Below, piece after piece: positions 1 through 4,777 of a stretch of DNA of 5,014 bases. The stretch covers positions 1-5,014 of the forward strand of contig DATGKK010000058.1 in the NCBI GenBank assembly GCA_035294725.1, in the 5' to 3' direction. The stretch comes from DATGKK01 sp035294725. Its GTDB lineage: Bacteria > Actinomycetota > Acidimicrobiia > Acidimicrobiales > Bog-793. A program made the position numbers and the translations under genes. Numbering within the stretch: the first letter of the stretch is position 1; each line of letters opens with the position of its first letter. Below the pieces are notes generated by a model, which saw only the letters and a program-made list of their open reading frames with translations, had not been told where the DNA came from and did no database searches.

Positions 1-1
1 C

Positions 2-850
2 CCCGCCGACATGTCCTTCCTGGATCTCGAGGACTCCGTCGCGCCGCTCGAGAAGGTCGAGGCGAGGGGCAAGGTCGTGAGGGCGATCCGAGAGCTCCCA
101 TGGGACGACAGGGTGTTGTGTGTCAGGGTGAACGCCTGGGACACGCAGTGGACCTACGGCGACGTGATCGAGGTCGTCTCCGGCGCAGGAGAGCGCCTCG
201 ACGAGGTGATGCTGCCGAAGGTGCAGACAGCCGCGGAGGTCGTCGCGCTCGATCTGCTCCTCACCCAGGTCGAGAAGAACGTCGGCCTGCCAGAGGGTCA
301 CGTCGGGATCGAGGCCCAGATCGAGACGACGCGGGGCCTCATCAACGTCGAGGAGATCTGTGCCGCTTCGGCGAGGCTCGAGACCATCATCTTCGGCCCG
401 GCGGACTTCGCCGCCTCGATGGAGATGCCGGTCCTCACCGGCGGCGTCCAGATCCCGGAGTACCCGGGCGACCACTTCCACTACGTCTTCTCGAAGATCT
501 TGATGGCCGGGCGGGCACACGGCCTCCAGGTGATCGACGGCCCCTTCCTCAAGGTCCGTGAGCTCGACGCCTTCCGCGACTTCTGCCAGCGCACGAGGGT
601 GCTCGGCTACGACGGCAAGTGGGCGCTCCACCCCGACCAGGTGACGGTCCTCAACGAGATCTACTCGCCAACCCAAGAGCAGTTCGACCACGCATGGGCG
701 ATCCTCGACGCCTACAGGGAGGCGACCGAGACCGAGCGCAAGGGCGCCGTCATGTTCGGCGACGAGATGATCGACGAGGCGAGCCGCAAGATGGCGATCA
801 AGTTCGTCTCCCGGGGCGAGCGAGCCGGGCTGAAGCGCTCACCGGCGTGA
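2..850 (+). CDS. mcl1: L-malyl-CoA/beta-methylmalyl-CoA lyase (CitE/HpcH-HpaI family), 5'-partial
   Basis: A CoA-ester lyase that should cleave beta-methylmalyl-CoA to glyoxylate and propionyl-CoA, and may also act on malyl-CoA/acetyl-CoA; cytosolic and Mg-dependent. The reading frame is open to the left edge. The ATG at 11 falls inside the conserved FLDLEDSVAP strand, with Pro-Ala-Asp just before it, so this is not the true start and I estimate 30-50 N-terminal residues are missing. Counting the ATG at 11 as residue 1, visible family features are LDLEDSVAP (4-12), the substrate-binding Arg39 in CVRVNAW, the Mg ligands Glu105 (IETTRG) and Asp132 (FGPADFAAS), KWALHPDQ (203-210), and a C-terminal GDEMIDEASRKMA segment (250-262) that should carry the catalytic acid of the lid. 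The C-terminal wording resembles actinobacterial malyl-CoA lyases more than citrate lyase beta subunits. Linkage to mcd and a mesaconyl-CoA hydratase supports the role. Family is certain; exact substrate is inferred. Confidence 0.88.
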   Translation, partial: PADMSFLDLEDSVAPLEKVEARGKVVRAIRELPWDDRVLCVRVNAWDTQWTYGDVIEVVSGAGERLDEVMLPKVQTAAEVVALDLLLTQVEKNVGLPEGHVGIEAQIETTRGLINVEEICAASARLETIIFGPADFAASMEMPVLTGGVQIPEYPGDHFHYVFSKILMAGRAHGLQVIDGPFLKVRELDAFRDFCQRTRVLGYDGKWALHPDQVTVLNEIYSPTQEQFDHAWAILDAYREATETERKGAVMFGDEMIDEASRKMAIKFVSRGERAGLKRSPA

Positions 851-904
851 GGGCGGTGCCGCCGGTCGCGTGCCCGCCCCGGCATCGCAGGCGCGACACA
901 GATC

Positions 905-910
905 GGAGGA
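905..910 (+). promoter_or_regulatory. Shine-Dalgarno site that sets the start of the SRPBCC gene
   Basis: GGAGGA lies 7 bases before the ATG at 918. It decides for that ATG over an in-frame GTG at 870, which would add 16 low-complexity residues and has no comparable site. Confidence 0.75.
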
Positions 911-917
911 CAGGCAG

Positions 918-1364
918 ATGGGGATGATCACCGTGGTTGCGAGCCGGAGGATCGACGCCGCCCCGGAGAGGGTCTACCGGTGCCTCGCCGACATGGACGA
1001 GCACGCAAAGATCCTTCCTCCCGCCTTCAGCGGGTTCACCGTGGTCGAGGGCGGGGTCGGAGCCGGCACGGTGACGACGTTCACCGTCAGCGCAGGGGCC
1101 CGGCAGCGCGCCTACCGCATGACGGTCGCCGAGCCGGAGCCCGGCCGCGTGCTCACCGAGACGGACGCCAACTCCTCCCTCGTCACGACGTTCACGGTCG
1201 AGCCCTCGGGCTCGGGCTCGCAGGTGGAGATCACCACGACCTGGCAGGGCGCCGGCGGAATCGGCGGCATCTTCGAGCGGCTCTTCGCACCACGGGTCAT
1301 GAAGGGCGTCTACGAGGACGAGCTCGGCCGCCTGGACGCGCACCTCCGCTCGTCGCCGGCCTGA
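918..1364 (+). CDS. SRPBCC (START/Bet v1-like) family protein
   Basis: A 148-residue protein of the SRPBCC helix-grip fold, which makes a hydrophobic pocket for lipids, polyketides or other small ligands. The family shows in the opening strand ITVVASRRIDAAPERVYRCLADMDEHAKILP (residues 4-34), where a beta strand leads into the 'APxxVY..L.D...' helix. Alternating strands follow (TVTTFTV, AYRMTVAEPEPGRVLTET, SLVTTFTVEP, SQVEITTTWQ), and then a long C-terminal helix (about 120-143) with FERLFAPRVMKGVYEDELGRLDAHL. This matches the polyketide cyclase/dehydrase-like subgroup. No catalytic residues can be named and the ligand is unknown. The gene starts 67 bases after the lyase stop in the same direction and may be cotranscribed with it. 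SRPBCC proteins are often encoded beside ArsR-type regulators, and one lies two genes downstream, but the promoter at 1399 suggests that unit is transcribed separately. Confidence 0.8.
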   Translation: MGMITVVASRRIDAAPERVYRCLADMDEHAKILPPAFSGFTVVEGGVGAGTVTTFTVSAGARQRAYRMTVAEPEPGRVLTETDANSSLVTTFTVEPSGSGSQVEITTTWQGAGGIGGIFERLFAPRVMKGVYEDELGRLDAHLRSSPA

Positions 1365-1398
1365 CGCCTCCTGGCCGCGCCACTCCGGTGGAGACCGC

Positions 1399-1427
1399 TT
1401 GACACGCCCCTGCCCGGAGCAAATACT
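1399..1427 (+). promoter_or_regulatory. Sigma70-type promoter of the ABM-arsR unit
   Basis: A perfect TTGACA (-35) at 1399-1404 is followed after 17 bases by AATACT at 1422-1427, which matches 4 of 6 positions of TATAAT. Transcription would then start around 1434-1435, which is the A of the ATG at 1435, giving a leaderless message. The short A/T-rich tract stands out from its G/C-rich surroundings. Position, spacing and the overlapping palindrome agree; the promoter is predicted, not shown. Confidence 0.65.
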
Positions 1428-1442
1428 TAGCCGTATGGCTAA
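1427..1442. promoter_or_regulatory. Palindromic operator, probably bound by the ArsR-type repressor
   Basis: A perfect inverted repeat, TTAGCC (1427-1432), GTAT, GGCTAA (1437-1442), begins at the last base of the -10 box and covers the transcription start and the ATG at 1435. A dimer bound here would block RNA polymerase. The arm length and A/T-ended half-sites suit a winged-helix ArsR dimer, and the only regulator gene in the window is the second gene of this unit, which points to autorepression. The match of site to regulator is inferred. Confidence 0.65.
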
Positions 1443-1755
1443 TGAAACAGTGATCTGCACCTACCGGGTGCGGGCCGACCGGGAGGGGGCGTTCGTCGCC
1501 CTTCTCGCTCGGCACTTTGACACCCTGGCCGAGCTCGAGCTCGTCACCGAGGAGCACTCGACCGTCTACCGGAGCCTCGACGAGCCGCCCACCTACGTGG
1601 AGATCTTCACCTGGGTCGAGGGAGGCTTCGACCGGGCGCACGAGCACCCCGACGTGCTCTCGATCTGGGAGCAGATGGACCCCCTCCTCGAGGAGCGGGA
1701 CGGGATGGAGAAATGGGAGTTCCCCCACTTCCGCCCGGTGGTGCTCGGGGCGTGA
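1435..1755 (+). CDS. ABM-like dimeric alpha/beta-barrel protein
   Basis: A 106-residue soluble protein that reads like the ferredoxin-like dimeric alpha/beta-barrel group (antibiotic biosynthesis monooxygenase and related small enzymes). It has strand VICTYRVRA (6-14), helix EGAFVALLARHFDTLAEL (17-34), strands around STVYRSLDEPPTYVEIFTWVEG (43-64), helix DRAHEHPDVLSIWEQMDPLLEE (66-87) and a terminal EFPHFRPV strand (94-101). His70-Pro71 and the pair Trp77/Met80 are in the second helix, but I cannot name a catalytic residue, and substrate and cofactor are unknown. ATG 1435 is chosen because the upstream alternative, TTG at 1399, is itself the -35 box. There is no Shine-Dalgarno sequence, in keeping with a leaderless message. 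The stop overlaps the next gene's GTG (GTGA, 1752-1755), so the regulator is translationally coupled. Fold assignment is moderate; function is unassigned. Confidence 0.72.
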   Translation: MANETVICTYRVRADREGAFVALLARHFDTLAELELVTEEHSTVYRSLDEPPTYVEIFTWVEGGFDRAHEHPDVLSIWEQMDPLLEERDGMEKWEFPHFRPVVLGA

Positions 1756-2093
1756 AGCTCCCGAGGGGCCTCGCCGAGCTCGAGGCCCTCGAGGAGGTCT
1801 TCGGAGCTCTCGCCCACCAGTCCCGCCGCACGATCCTGCTCGTCGTGCATGCCCGGGGCGGTGAGATGACGAGCGGGGAGATCGCTTCACGGTTCGACTG
1901 CTCGTGGCCGACGACGACGAGGCATCTGCGCGTGCTCGAACGTGCGGGGCTGCTCCGGGTGGAGCTGCGCGGGCGCGAGCGGGTCTACCGGCTCGACCTT
2001 GATCGGCTGCGGTCAGTCGCCGGCTCCTGGCTTGCCCGCTTCGAGCAACCTCCTGCTCGAGCGCCATTGCCGGCGCCGGTGAGGCCTCGGTGA
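1752..2093 (+). CDS. ArsR-type winged-helix transcriptional repressor
   Basis: A 113-residue DNA-binding regulator of the ArsR/SmtB-like fold. With GTG 1752 as residue 1, it has the family signature ALAHQSRRTILLVV (19-32), the helix-turn-helix TSGEIASRFDCSWPTTTRHLRVLERAGLL (40-68) and the wing RVELRGRERVYRLD (69-82). The C-terminal tail (about 97-113) is Pro/Ala/Arg-rich and looks disordered. The ELCVCDL metal motif of true ArsR is missing and the only cysteine is Cys50, so it is probably not a metal sensor. It fits better with the non-metal group often paired with small ligand-binding or SRPBCC proteins. The GTG overlaps the upstream stop by four bases; a longer frame from GTG 1713 would run into the ABM gene and adds only a Pro/Gly-rich leader. 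It probably binds the palindrome at 1427-1442 and represses its own unit. The signal is unknown. Confidence 0.88.
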   Translation: MKLPRGLAELEALEEVFGALAHQSRRTILLVVHARGGEMTSGEIASRFDCSWPTTTRHLRVLERAGLLRVELRGRERVYRLDLDRLRSVAGSWLARFEQPPARAPLPAPVRPR

Positions 2094-2188
2094 GCGGTGG
2101 TCGGCATGAGAACGCGGCCGGCGGGGTAGTGACGGGTGACAGACAGCTGCCCGCGTGATGGGCCAGATGCCGAGGGAGGCACAACACC
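2094..2188 (+). other. Spacer between the repressor gene and the small membrane protein gene
   Basis: A 95-base G/C-rich spacer. GTGACA at 2136-2141 resembles a -35 box, but I find no -10 box at a suitable distance, so no promoter is called. The ribosome site GAGGGAGG (2172-2179) lies 9 bases before the ATG at 2189. Nothing else can be supported. Confidence 0.5.
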
Positions 2189-2434
2189 ATGGCTGGTATC
2201 GGACTCGGACTTGTCGCCGTGGCCGCAGGCGCCATCCTCAGGTTCGCGGTGTACGCGCCGAACGACCATGCGAACTGGGGAACGATCGGAGTGATTCTCA
2301 TGATCGTGGGCGCCGTTGCCTTCGTCGTCGGCGCCATCTTCGAGGCGCCGAGGCGCTACCGGCGCGAGGACACCTACGTCCAGCGACCGGACGGGTCGGC
2401 CGAGCGCATCGTGCGGGACCAGACGACGATCTGA
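2189..2434 (+). CDS. Small two-helix membrane protein, DUF6458-like
   Basis: An 81-residue predicted inner-membrane protein of unknown function. A glycine-rich first membrane segment (about 4-22, IGLGLVAVAAGAILRFAVY) is followed by a short polar loop with Asn25-Asp26-His27, then a second segment (about 31-51, GTIGVILMIVGAVAFVVGAIF), then a basic tail starting RRYRRE. Under the positive-inside rule the tail should be cytoplasmic, which also puts the N-terminus in the cytoplasm. The pattern of IG..L...G.ILxFAV, W..IG.ILMIVG and a charged tail resembles the actinobacterial DUF6458 group, recognised from memory of the pattern and not by a search. The tail here is longer (about 30 residues) than I expect for that group. 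The start is fixed by a strong GAGGGAGG site. It ends 19 bases before a hairpin terminator and converges on mcd. No link to the neighbouring pathway is evident. Confidence 0.8.
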   Translation: MAGIGLGLVAVAAGAILRFAVYAPNDHANWGTIGVILMIVGAVAFVVGAIFEAPRRYRREDTYVQRPDGSAERIVRDQTTI

Positions 2435-2453
2435 TCTGCTCAGGTCATCCCGT

Positions 2454-2492
2454 GCGAGAAGGGTCCTGCCGCCTCGGCAGGACCCTTCTCGC
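2454..2492. terminator. Hairpin between convergent genes, likely bidirectional terminator
   Basis: A perfect 17-bp inverted repeat (2454-2470 and 2476-2492) with a 5-base loop GCCTC. Beyond a small bulge on the left side (2452-2453), three more C-G pairs can form (2449-2451 with 2493-2495). It sits between the stop of the membrane protein gene (2434) and the stop of mcd (2500), so it can serve both strands. There is no T-run on either side, as is common for actinobacterial terminators; stem strength is the only evidence. Confidence 0.85.
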
Positions 2493-2499
2493 GGGTGCT

Positions 2500-4173
2500 C
2501 TACTCCGCTGCCTGCTCCACGAGCCGCCGGGCGATGACCCTCAGGCACAGCGTCTCGTCGGCACCCTCGAAGATCGAGAGGACCCTCGAGTCGACGAACA
2601 GGCGGCTCACGGGAAACTCCTCGGCGTAGCCCATGCCGCCGTGGATCTGCATGGCCTCGCGAGAGACCCATTCGGCCGCCCGGCAGACGTACGCCTTCAC
2701 CATCGAGGCTTCCATCGAGCCCTCACCCCGGGCCATCATCGAGGCGACCTCGTAGGAGAACTGGCGGCTCGCCTGGATCATCGCCGCCATCCTCCCGAGC
2801 TTGGCGCGGGTGAGCTGGTAGTCGATGATCGGGTGGCCGAACACCCTTCTCGCCCGTGCGTAGGCGAGAGCTGCTTCGTAGGCGGCCTGCATCACCCCGA
2901 TCGCACGTGCGGCAGTCTGGAGGCGGCCGTTCTCGAAACCGGCCATCTGCAGGTAGAAGCCCTTGCCCTTTCCGCCCTCGCCCCCGATGAGGTTCTCCTC
3001 GGCGACCCACCAGTTGTCGAAGGCGAGCTCGTAGGAGTGCATGCCGCGGTAGCCGATCGTGTCGATCGGGCGTCCCTCCAGCCGGCCTTCGGCGAGGCCG
3101 ACCGGGCGGCCGGGCTCAGAGTCGTCCTGGACGAGCACGAAGCCCCGCGAGTCCGCCCGCGCCTTCGGGACGACGAACAGTGAGAGACCCCGGTGGCCCT
3201 TCGAGCGGTCGGGGTCGGTGCGAGCCAGCAGCATGAGGATGTCGGCCCGGGCGGCGAACGTGCACCAGGTCTTGACACCGTTCACGACGTAGCCGCCTCC
3301 CGGCACCGGTGTGGCGGCGACGGTGAGGTTGGCGACGTCGGAGCCGAAGTCGGGTTCGGTCACGGCGACTGCCACCATCAGCTCTGCCGTCGCGATCTTC
3401 GGGAGGAGGCGCCGCTTTTGCTCCTCGGTCCCTCCGTTCACGATGGCTCGCGTGAGGATCTCGGGACGGGTGATGAGGGCGCCACCGGCACCGAGCGAGC
3501 CCCGGGAGAGCTCCTCGGTCGCGATCACCATGCCGAGATAGTCGTGCTCGCCACCACTCGCAAAGCCGCCGTAGGCCTCGGGGACCGAGAGACCGAACCC
3601 GCCCATCTCGGCCAGCCCGGCGACGATGTCCTCGGGGATGTCGGCGTTCTCGCGATGGATGCGCTCGGCGCGCGGTGCGATCTGCTCCTCGGCGAAGCGG
3701 CGGAAGGTCTCCCGGACGAGCTCGAAGTCCGGGTCGAGGTGGAGCGGGCCGGGGCTCTCGGCCACCGCTGCGAGGGCGCCGGCCGACCGGGCCGCGGCGA
3801 GGAAGCCCGCGGCCTCGCCGTGCCAGCCGGGCTCGGTGCCCCACTCCGCCTCGCGCCCTGCCGTGCGGGCCACGAGGTCGGCGACGGCGTCGGCGACGAA
3901 GACCGTGGCGAGCCTCGCCTCCACCTCGCCCCCTGCCCCGTAGCGCAGCGCCGCCCTCGCCGTCTCGACACCTGCGGTGGCGTGAGCAAGGTCATAGGCG
4001 AGCACCTGGTGCTCGTCGAGTCGCCGGCCCCCGTCGCTCGCGATGGCGAGCTGGCGCGCCGCCCGGGTGACCACGTCGGACGCAAGGTCGAGCGCCGCCT
4101 TCGCACCCCCGAGATCGGCGAGGCTGGCCGCGGGCGCGTCCGTGCCCGCTCCGGCTGCAGGGTTCACGGCCAT
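2500..4173 (-). CDS. mcd: (2S)-methylsuccinyl-CoA dehydrogenase (acyl-CoA dehydrogenase family)
   Basis: An FAD enzyme that oxidises (2S)-methylsuccinyl-CoA to mesaconyl-CoA in the ethylmalonyl-CoA pathway and passes electrons to electron-transfer flavoprotein. At 557 residues it is much longer than the usual 380-400 of this superfamily. The extra length is an N-terminal helical domain (about 20-140), as in known methylsuccinyl-CoA dehydrogenases (about 550). The acyl-CoA dehydrogenase core follows: N-terminal helical domain (about 148-265, with GLSVPEAYGG at 194-203), the flavin-contacting VTEPDFGSDV (271-280), the middle beta domain to about 395, and the C-terminal four-helix domain with RVFGHPIIDYQLTRAKLG (443-460) and MQIHGGMGYAEEFPVSRLFVD (508-528). 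Glu536 in SIFEGADET takes the catalytic-base position. The GALITRPEIL segment (231-240) and the Gly/Arg-rich insert before GYRGMHSYE (374-382) also recall this subfamily. The nearby lyase and hydratase support the assignment. There is no Shine-Dalgarno site before the ATG. Specificity is inferred. Confidence 0.88.
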   Translation of the reverse strand: MAVNPAAGAGTDAPAASLADLGGAKAALDLASDVVTRAARQLAIASDGGRRLDEHQVLAYDLAHATAGVETARAALRYGAGGEVEARLATVFVADAVADLVARTAGREAEWGTEPGWHGEAAGFLAAARSAGALAAVAESPGPLHLDPDFELVRETFRRFAEEQIAPRAERIHRENADIPEDIVAGLAEMGGFGLSVPEAYGGFASGGEHDYLGMVIATEELSRGSLGAGGALITRPEILTRAIVNGGTEEQKRRLLPKIATAELMVAVAVTEPDFGSDVANLTVAATPVPGGGYVVNGVKTWCTFAARADILMLLARTDPDRSKGHRGLSLFVVPKARADSRGFVLVQDDSEPGRPVGLAEGRLEGRPIDTIGYRGMHSYELAFDNWWVAEENLIGGEGGKGKGFYLQMAGFENGRLQTAARAIGVMQAAYEAALAYARARRVFGHPIIDYQLTRAKLGRMAAMIQASRQFSYEVASMMARGEGSMEASMVKAYVCRAAEWVSREAMQIHGGMGYAEEFPVSRLFVDSRVLSIFEGADETLCLRVIARRLVEQAAE

Positions 4174-4178
4174 GGCAC

Positions 4179-4184
4179 AGAGTA
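4179..4184 (-). promoter_or_regulatory. Possible -10 box for a leaderless mcd transcript
   Basis: On the minus strand TACTCT lies 5 bases before the mcd ATG, matching the TAnnnT form, so transcription could begin at the start codon. No purine-rich ribosome site is present in the preceding 20 bases, but no good -35 box is seen either. Tentative. Confidence 0.35.
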
Positions 4185-4309
4185 CCGACCGGCACTTTCC
4201 CGACGCCGGTCCGCCCGCGAGCCGCCTGCTCGGAGGGGCACGGCGGGCGGAGGGGACCCGAGGAGCGGTGGCCTCGGTGCCGGCTGGCGTGCCGGGGCCG
4301 TGTGACGGT

Positions 4310-4315
4310 TATCTT
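4310..4315 (+). promoter_or_regulatory. Possible -10 box for a leaderless DUF6941-hydratase transcript
   Basis: TATCTT matches four of six consensus positions and sits 6 bases before GTG 4322, so transcription would start at the G of the start codon. There is no ribosome site in the preceding bases and no convincing -35 box. It also supports GTG 4322 as the start. Confidence 0.4.
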
Positions 4316-4321
4316 CTCGGC

Positions 4322-4777
4322 GTGCGCGTGACGATGCTGCTCTGCGACGCCGCCCAGGTCGCTGACGGGAAGCTCTACATCCTCGGGGGCGGCTGGAGCC
4401 TCGTCGGACCCGACCCGATGCCATCGGCGGTGGCCCTCAAGATCGACGTCGACTGGACCGAGGCCGGCTCACCGCATCACTGGGAGCTCTACCTCGTCGA
4501 CGAGGACGGCCAGTCGGTGCTCGTCGACACGCCCGAGGGCCCCCGCCCGCTCGAGGTGCGGGGCGACTTCGAGGTCGGCCGGCCGGGGACCGTACCCGAG
4601 GGCAGTCCCATCGACGTCGCTCTCGCGGTCAACTTCGGCCCGCTCCCACTCCCGGCGGGACGCCGCTTCACCTGGCGGCTCACGATCGACGGCGAGTCGG
4701 CACCGGATTGGATGCTCTCGTTCTCGACCCGCGAGCCGCGCGACCTGCTCGACGCCGGGCAGGGAGAGGAGGAGTGA
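4322..4777 (+). CDS. DUF6941-like hypothetical protein
   Basis: A 151-residue soluble protein of unknown function that resembles the DUF6941 group, recognised by its N-terminal pattern VRVTMLLCDAAQVADGKLYILGGGWSLV (1-28): a strand, 'CD.A', and a glycine turn. The rest looks all-beta: VALKIDVDW (37-45), HWELYLVDEDGQSV (53-66), the acidic/Pro loop around PEGPRP, PIDVALAVNFGPLPLP (96-111), RRFTWRLTIDG (114-124) and DWMLSFSTREP (129-139), with an acidic tail. No signal peptide, membrane segment or catalytic motif is visible. GTG 4322 is chosen because the family pattern starts here and the upstream frame reads as Arg/Ala/Gly-rich noise over the intergenic region; ATG 4334 is the alternative. The stop overlaps the start of the hydratase gene by one base, so the two are surely one operon. 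Whether it serves the same pathway is unknown. Confidence 0.8.
   Translation: MRVTMLLCDAAQVADGKLYILGGGWSLVGPDPMPSAVALKIDVDWTEAGSPHHWELYLVDEDGQSVLVDTPEGPRPLEVRGDFEVGRPGTVPEGSPIDVALAVNFGPLPLPAGRRFTWRLTIDGESAPDWMLSFSTREPRDLLDAGQGEEE
4766..4774 (+). promoter_or_regulatory. Ribosome binding site of the hydratase gene
   Basis: GAGGAGGAG at the 3' end of the DUF6941-like gene sits just before the overlapping TGATG (stop 4775-4777, ATG 4777-4779). It fixes the hydratase start and suggests coupled translation. It also encodes the acidic Glu-Glu tail of the upstream protein. Confidence 0.8.

Larger units (their letters stand above)
4174..4321. other. Divergent intergenic region between mcd and the DUF6941-like gene
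   Basis: This 148-base spacer must hold the promoters of both divergent genes. It contains a 9-bp inverted repeat (TCCGCCCGC at 4210-4218, GCGGGCGGA at 4243-4251, 24-base loop) and two GTGCCGG direct repeats 12 bases apart (4277-4283 and 4289-4295). In such G/C-rich sequence these may be chance. An open plus-strand frame runs through it, but it is not coding-like. Confidence 0.5.

Noticed and set aside
11..13. ATG at 11 as the true start of the lyase
   Set aside because: It lies within the conserved 'AD(V/M)xFLDLEDSVAP' strand and the frame continues to the left edge, so the gene begins outside the window.
1399..1434. TTG at 1399 as an alternative start of the ABM-like protein
   Set aside because: It coincides with the -35 box, and the added residues do not look like part of the fold.
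1713..1751. GTG at 1713 as the start of the repressor
   Set aside because: The 13 extra residues are a Pro/Gly-rich read of the upstream gene in another frame; GTG 1752 gives the usual short overlap.
1297..2337. A 346-codon open frame on the minus strand across the ABM, ArsR and membrane protein genes
   Set aside because: Low-complexity Arg/Pro/Ala translation without domains, opposite three genes with recognisable products, ribosome sites or a promoter.
2155..3183. A 342-codon open frame on the plus strand
   Set aside because: It overlaps the membrane protein gene, the terminator and the 3' half of mcd antisense. Its translation is rich in Arg, Gly, Ala, His and Asp with no domain, as expected of a shadow in G/C-rich DNA.
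3193..4305. A 370-codon open frame on the plus strand
   Set aside because: It is fully antisense to mcd and the spacer. mcd shows clear family motifs through the whole region, while this frame shows none.
4043..4321. A 93-residue N-terminal extension of the DUF6941-like protein
   Set aside because: It runs antisense into mcd, is Ala/Arg/Gly-rich, and the family pattern begins exactly at GTG 4322.
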